Shown here one piece after another: positions 59,556-64,000 of a stretch of DNA of 64,000 nucleotides. The position numbers were made by a program, and so were the translations under genes. Source of the stretch: an uncultured Porticoccus sp. (GTDB taxonomy: Bacteria > Pseudomonadota > Gammaproteobacteria > Pseudomonadales > Porticoccaceae); assembly GCF_913061305.1 (NCBI RefSeq), contig NZ_CAJXST010000007.1:124001-188000 (forward strand), in the 5' to 3' direction. The notes beneath the pieces are model-generated. The model saw nothing but the letters and a program-made list of their open reading frames with translations. It was not told the origin of the DNA and ran no database searches. Positions within the stretch are counted from its first letter, which is position 1. Each line of letters begins with the position of its first letter.

Positions 59556-60080
59556 GTGTCCGCTTCAAGTCTTGAACACATAGCTGAAGATTTAATTTCT
59601 CACGCTTTGCAACGAAAAAATGTTTTAGTTGCAAAACCGAAATTTGACCACAATGGTGCAGACTTGCTAGCTTTTCTAGACGTTTCTGATGGAGCAAAGT
59701 TTTGTCGTATTCAATGCAAGGGGCGCTCGCTGCTACAAACTCCAAAATCACATATTGAAATTGCATCTGACTACGCAACGGATGGATTAGTTGTGATTTT
59801 GTTCATCGAAGATGGGAGTCCAGTCGAAGAATCTTTGTATTGCTTTTTTGGCAAGGAAATTAGACTGTGGAATAAAACTAATAATCATAAGTATCGATTG
59901 AGCTTTACTAAAAAAAGCCATAGAAAGAAACTTTATCCTTATAGATTTTCTCCAAAAAAAATTAATGAAGTCATTAAGTGCATTATAGATGTTAATGTTT
60001 CTGGTGAATTCAAACACATGGAGCATGGATATGCAGAATTCGTTCTTCCTCCAATTTCATTTGAAGGGAAAATGAGTTAA
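59556..60080 (+). CDS. Possible PD-(D/E)XK nuclease-like protein in an AT-rich island
   Basis: 174 residues, GTG start with AGGAA six bases upstream. Family not recognised. The N-terminal half has the layout of a restriction-endonuclease fold: a helix (SLEHIAEDLISHALQRKNVLVAKP), then HNGADLLAFLDV with a possible catalytic Asp, then CRIQCKGRS with a Q-x-K in the next strand. This pattern occurs in Holliday-resolvase-like and restriction-like proteins. Base composition is clearly more AT-rich than the flanking genes, with Lys/Asn/Ile codons ending in A or T, which points to recent transfer. It stands alone, with no methyltransferase nearby. Confidence 0.65.
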   Translation: MSASSLEHIAEDLISHALQRKNVLVAKPKFDHNGADLLAFLDVSDGAKFCRIQCKGRSLLQTPKSHIEIASDYATDGLVVILFIEDGSPVEESLYCFFGKEIRLWNKTNNHKYRLSFTKKSHRKKLYPYRFSPKKINEVIKCIIDVNVSGEFKHMEHGYAEFVLPPISFEGKMS

Positions 60081-60586
60081 AAAGTTTCTGCTAATGATTA
60101 ACACTTCTAGTCAGATTAAACACTAATCTGCCCCCCAACACAGAAAACCTTTTCGCCTCAGAAATCAGTTTCAGATCAGGCCGAAGGATGCCAACCCACA
60201 TCCACTCAGATGTCCCCTGAAATCACCGAGCTGGAAATCATGAGGAGATGGCATCCGCGTATTTAGGGTCAAAATAAAAACCTCCTCCCCCCATTGATGC
60301 CTCCCACACAACTCGTCAGCTGCCCCCCACTCTCTACCGAATCATTATCAAAGCAGACCAGCGGCTTGTAACCCCAGCGAGGCCCGCCCGCGATCCCTCA
60401 GCATGCAATTTAATCCAACACCAATTGCCAATTATGCTTTGCTTCCGAATAAGGTTTCTACACTTGCGTCCACTTGCTGGAGAAAAACACACTAGCCCTT
60501 ATCGCACAACGCGGAAATAACCGGTCAGTCTGTTTCTTCTACGACACTGATTGAAGGAGCAAATAATCACCAAAAAACCCAGAAAA
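60081..60586. other. 506-base region without a clear gene
   Basis: No convincing gene. At 60113-60130 a 7-bp hairpin (CAGATTA / TAATCTG) follows the nuclease-like gene. At 60269-60397 the minus strand is open for 43 codons and reads like protein (GYKPLVCFDNDSVESGG), without a start, which may be the remnant of a lost gene. The region contains many C-runs. Confidence 0.5.
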
Positions 60587-60605
60587 TCATCTATTACCGG
60601 GTTTT
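60574..60605 (-). terminator. Possible terminator of the CapA-MurF gene
   Basis: AAAACCC and GGGTTTT arms separated by 18 bases, with a T-run after, overlapping the stop codon on the minus strand. The long loop makes it weak. Confidence 0.4.
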
Positions 60606-63600
60606 GATACTTCCCCCACCAGCCTACCCACCAACCTGTCCAGCTTCACGCCATTTGATCCCTTGATCAGCACCGTGTCTCCATCCTTGAGCCACTGATC
60701 CAGATCATCTGCCAGGGAATCGACGTTTTCAAACCATATGCATCTGTTTTCAAATTGATTAGAGAAAACAAGTTTGGCCCAGAGAACTTTCATCAAATTA
60801 CCGCACAGCAGTATCCGATCTGGCTGTAGCACCTGTAGAGGCTCGGCCAACTCACGATGGTAGTCGGCAGCATTATCACCAAGCTCCAACATATCGCCAA
60901 GAATCAGGACTATGTTCGAGCTTGCCGCTCTTGACTGCATTGAGCTAATGGCCATTTTTACCGAGAGGGGGTTGGCGTTGTAGGAGTGGTCAATGATGGT
61001 AATTCTTTTGCACAGGTACACAATTGAATGCACTTTGCCGCGGCCGTCAACGGATTGAAACCGTTGCAACGTAGGCAAAAAATCATTCACGCCCTTGCCG
61101 AGAATTTTCCTCACTGCGATACAGGCCAGGCTGTTCAGCACCATGTGCAGGCCTTCGGCCTGAAGCCTGTAGGCACAAACCGTACCATCGCCTCCTATCA
61201 CCGCCCGGACATTGCCGGAAACCGGGTCATACTGCTCGAGGCGCACATCTGCATCCTCACCCGTGCCATAGGTCATGACATTGAGACCACGTGCCTGGGC
61301 GCGGTTTCGTAGATAATCGAAATATTCCGTTTCGCGGTAAAGGACAATCCAGCCGCCTTCCGCCACTCCCTCCATGATATTCCCCTTACGCCGCGCCACA
61401 TAGGCCAGGCTCTCACCGGGGGGCAGGTGTGACGGTGCGATATTGGTGATCACCGCGATGTCTGGCCGCACCAGTTTGATATGTTGAAAACCCGGCGAAT
61501 TGATGGCACTGACGGCAGTCTCCATAACAACGAGATCGGTGGTTTCCAGCGTATTCGCCAGCAAATGCAGTATGCCGCAGCGGGAGTTGTAATTGTTGGC
61601 GGCGTTGGTCGCTACGCGGCTGTCTGCGGACATGGCCTGCGCCAGCATGCCGCACAGGGAGGTTTTACCCGCACTGCCGGTTATGGCCACCACCTTGCCA
61701 AGCAGACGTTGCCGGCTGGCGACACCCAACTCCATCAACGCGCCCAAGGGATCGTCCACCTGCAGCAGGGGCAATGTAGGGTCCAACCCGTCGATGGGGC
61801 CGGCAATGATCGCACCATCAATCTGTGCCTGTATCTTCGGCACCCTGGCATGCATGTCCCAGTGCTTGCCCGACAACTTACTGAAAAGTTCATGCTTAGC
61901 CGCCATACGGGCGTCCGTGGCCACAAACATCCGGGGTCTGGCGCGCTCTTCACTCAGAAGAAAGGTTGGTTTATTTGAGAGCGCGCGGATATACCATTCT
62001 GGCGGTGGCTCCTGCAGCCACCTGCCCCCCGTGATTTTCTGAAGCTGTTCCGCAGTCCACAGCCTCTCGTCAGGGGCACCGACAAGCTGATCCTTAGGAA
62101 ATACCCTGTACTGCGGAGGAAAGGCGCGCAAGACGGCGAACGCTTCCCGGGGGTTGAGAGCAAACTTCGCAGAAACCGGCAAATAAACCCGATCAGTCAC
62201 AGCCGCCGCCGCCTTCAAACGCACAGAAAGCTGTAGCGTCGCATCCTGCCAATGTTTAATGCTTGGTGGGCGCAATGCATACTGATCACGATAGATAGCA
62301 CCCCTCTGCCATCGGCTGGTTGGCCACATCCAATCACAGGGATCGTGGTCGCATGAAGCGCCCCAATGGCCGAGCCTGGAATCTGATTCGGGATGCGCCT
62401 GAAAGTCCAGCCGCCAGTCCTCATCCGTTGTCTCCACCAATCGCCAATAGGACTCAATAAATAGAGAACCGCGTCTGGTGAGCTTTCCGGGCGACACCTT
62501 TACGCCAAGCAGTTCCAGGGGGCCCAGCCGGGTCGGGGTTTCAAGCTTCGCTTCTTCCGGAACGCCGTCGGCAAGCCAATCGGGCCGCGGTTCGCCCAAT
62601 GCAGACATGGGGAAAGATGACTTCACCCCGTCGTCCAGCCCAGACTCCAGTTCGACTGTAAACTGAGTCGCTTTTCCCGTCGCGCTCCGCTCACCGGGAG
62701 CGAGGGCAAGGATGCCCTCGCTCTCACCCAAGCTTGTCAATTCCGTGCCCAGGTTGGCGCATTTTACCGAAAAGCGCTCAATGGCCTGTTTGGCATTTAC
62801 CCCCGACAGGAGAGTCGTGCGGCAAAAGCCGATATCTACCGGGTGGAATCTGACACGGCTGACTCCTGCTTTATCAATATCCAGGGAAAAGACGCCAGAG
62901 TCCGTACTTTGTCGCTGGATTGCATCGAAAAATAAATCCCCGGCATCGTGAATAATGGGGCGGGAGCGATATACCTCAATCCCTTGCAGCATGTGTGCCG
63001 AGGCGCCGAGCACAGCATCGGCGCCGGCATCGATGAGCGCGTGTCCCGCAGCGATTTTAGCCTTGCCGGGTGATGCCTTATTGTTGGCCCCCCAGTGCAC
63101 GGCCACCAAAACGACATCTACCTCTTGCCGGGCGGCCTGAAACAGAGGTGTCAGATTGGCTCGCCATTGGTCCGGGTTGTCCAAGGAGAAATAGGCGTGC
63201 CCAGGAGTATCCCCGGTAGCGGCGAAGGATGACTGCGTCGCGTCAATGGAAAAAACAGCAATGCCCAGATCACCGACTCGTCGAATAACTGGCCGCAGGG
63301 CGCTCTGCAAATTGGCGCCAGTGCCAACGGACCCGATACCTGCTGCATCGAGCCATTGCGCCTGCTCCAGAAGAGCTTCCGGGCCGTAGTCTCCACTGTG
63401 ATTGTTTGCCGTGGCAACGATATCAACACCGCCATCCAGCAATGCTTGCAACATTTCCGGTCGCGCCCGGTAATAGTATGAAGCACGCTCACCCTTATCA
63501 AGCCCCGGTACTCCGCTGGTGGCTACCACGCACTCGAGATTGACGATACCGATATCGGCATTCTGCAGCGGCGTCAGCCCGCCCATTCCTGCGGAGACCT

Positions 63601-63709
63601 TCCCTTCACAATGGCGATAATGAAAACGACGCCCCAAGTTAACATCACCACCCCAAGCAACTGTCACGCAACCGCTTGACCGCCCCCCTCCCAGAGTTCC
63701 AAACCCCAT
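60587..63709 (-). CDS. CapA-like phosphoesterase fused to a MurF-like amide ligase
   Basis: 1040 residues from an ATG with AAGGAG six bases upstream. Part 1 (about 12-330): CapA/PgsA-like calcineurin fold with WGGDVNLGRRF, IVNLEC, TANNHSGDYG, VHWGANN, ASAHMLQGIEVY and DAGDLFFD. Part 2 (about 390-520): beta-rich segment with WMWPTSRWQRGAIYRDQYALRPP, like a beta-sandwich. Part 3 (about 548-1035): complete MurF module, N-domain from LWTAEQLQKITGGRW, P-loop VAITGSAGKTS, ITNIAPSHL, ARRKGNIMEG, IDHSYNANPLSVKMA and LGDMLELGDNAADYH. MurF normally adds D-Ala-D-Ala to the murein precursor. CapA with a Mur-like ligase (CapB) makes poly-gamma-glutamate. No signal peptide or membrane anchor is visible, unlike CapA. 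Substrate unknown. Confidence 0.92.
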   Translation of the reverse strand: MGFGTLGGGRSSGCVTVAWGGDVNLGRRFHYRHCEGKVSAGMGGLTPLQNADIGIVNLECVVATSGVPGLDKGERASYYYRARPEMLQALLDGGVDIVATANNHSGDYGPEALLEQAQWLDAAGIGSVGTGANLQSALRPVIRRVGDLGIAVFSIDATQSSFAATGDTPGHAYFSLDNPDQWRANLTPLFQAARQEVDVVLVAVHWGANNKASPGKAKIAAGHALIDAGADAVLGASAHMLQGIEVYRSRPIIHDAGDLFFDAIQRQSTDSGVFSLDIDKAGVSRVRFHPVDIGFCRTTLLSGVNAKQAIERFSVKCANLGTELTSLGESEGILALAPGERSATGKATQFTVELESGLDDGVKSSFPMSALGEPRPDWLADGVPEEAKLETPTRLGPLELLGVKVSPGKLTRRGSLFIESYWRLVETTDEDWRLDFQAHPESDSRLGHWGASCDHDPCDWMWPTSRWQRGAIYRDQYALRPPSIKHWQDATLQLSVRLKAAAAVTDRVYLPVSAKFALNPREAFAVLRAFPPQYRVFPKDQLVGAPDERLWTAEQLQKITGGRWLQEPPPEWYIRALSNKPTFLLSEERARPRMFVATDARMAAKHELFSKLSGKHWDMHARVPKIQAQIDGAIIAGPIDGLDPTLPLLQVDDPLGALMELGVASRQRLLGKVVAITGSAGKTSLCGMLAQAMSADSRVATNAANNYNSRCGILHLLANTLETTDLVVMETAVSAINSPGFQHIKLVRPDIAVITNIAPSHLPPGESLAYVARRKGNIMEGVAEGGWIVLYRETEYFDYLRNRAQARGLNVMTYGTGEDADVRLEQYDPVSGNVRAVIGGDGTVCAYRLQAEGLHMVLNSLACIAVRKILGKGVNDFLPTLQRFQSVDGRGKVHSIVYLCKRITIIDHSYNANPLSVKMAISSMQSRAASSNIVLILGDMLELGDNAADYHRELAEPLQVLQPDRILLCGNLMKVLWAKLVFSNQFENRCIWFENVDSLADDLDQWLKDGDTVLIKGSNGVKLDRLVGRLVGEVSKPGNR

Positions 63710-64000
63710 ACTTCGCTCCTTCCCCCGACTTCTGAATATTATCTTCTGAGACGCGCAGGCAGACAATTTGCACATACTTCCTACAACTTACGGGTGGTTA
63801 TCGCACCTCTCCTGTTGCCAGATGAAATTCCGCTGACTGTTGCTCAAAAAAACAACCATCATGGGATTACTGAGACATGATCATTATTTTTATTCGCGGC
63901 TGTAAATTGTTTATTCAAAGATCTTCTGAGGAAAAACTTATTGTTCCATTGATGCCAACGCCTCTACCGGGAACTACTCGTCATCAGCAAACACAGAGCC
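63710..64000. other. Upstream region of the CapA-MurF gene at the window end
   Basis: About 290 bases with no gene seen. It is AT-rich around 63870-63950 and should contain the promoter of the CapA-MurF gene. Confidence 0.5.

Noticed and set aside
60269-60397. A 43-codon open stretch on the minus strand that reads like protein
   Set aside because: It has no start codon or ribosome-binding site and no family could be named; mentioned only as a possible gene remnant.

Overview
The window is a 64-kb piece of a gammaproteobacterial chromosome. Almost every cluster is a known gammaproteobacterial neighbourhood: rplM-rpsI-petA-petBC-sspA-sspB; hisC-hisD-hisG-murA-ibaG-mlaC divergent from kdsD-kdsC-lptC-lptA-lptB-rpoN-hpf-ptsN-rapZ-ptsO; glnA-ntrB-ntrC; secB-grxC-rhodanese convergent with gpmI-envC-ctpA; nrdR-ribD-ribE-ribBA-ribH-nusB-thiL-pgpA. 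The moderately GC-rich base composition, the Pseudomonas-like his/mur/mla order next to a DegS/AlgW-type protease, the short-form HisG and the fused cytochrome b/c1 fit a marine gammaproteobacterium, perhaps of the Cellvibrionales type. That placement is an inference. No tRNA, rRNA, CRISPR array, intact insertion sequence or prophage was seen.

Layout. 1-7.1 kb (minus): a thiolase cut by the window edge, the SspB/SspA stress proteins, the bc1 complex (Rieske plus a cytochrome b-c1 fusion), ribosomal proteins S9 and L13, and ZapE. 7.3-9.1 kb (plus): a YhcB/ZapG-like protein and a DegS-like periplasmic protease. 9.1-14.4 kb (minus): histidine genes, MurA, IbaG and an MlaC without the other Mla genes. 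14.7-24.2 kb (plus): Kdo synthesis and LPS export, sigma-54 and the nitrogen PTS, then MgtE, DarP and Tag. 24.2-30.7 kb: BipA/TypA, a PAS-GGDEF diguanylate cyclase, an SLC13-type permease and ThiI. 30.8-35.8 kb: the nitrogen regulon, with sigma-54 promoters and NtrC sites in front of glnA and an NtrC site in front of ntrBC. 35.9-43.9 kb: SecB, glutaredoxin, rhodanese, GpmI, EnvC, CtpA, HisF, RibA and a retropepsin-like protease. 43.9-51.3 kb (minus): PgpA, ThiL, NusB, the riboflavin operon, NrdR and GlyA.

The last 13 kb (51.4-64 kb) are accessory. An ATP-grasp ligase is translationally coupled to a 668-residue protein of unknown family; the C-terminal half of that protein has a Gln/Cys/His/Asn pattern like papain-fold enzymes. 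Next come a fused acyl-CoA mutase (IcmF) and its divergent GntR/FadR-type regulator, with a perfect 25-bp palindrome between them; an AT-rich island carrying a possible PD-(D/E)XK nuclease; and a 1040-residue protein that joins a CapA-like phosphoesterase domain, a beta-rich middle region and a complete MurF-like amide ligase. The ATP-grasp/papain-like pair and the CapA-MurF fusion are the best candidates here for undescribed amide-bond chemistry. Whether they work together is speculation.
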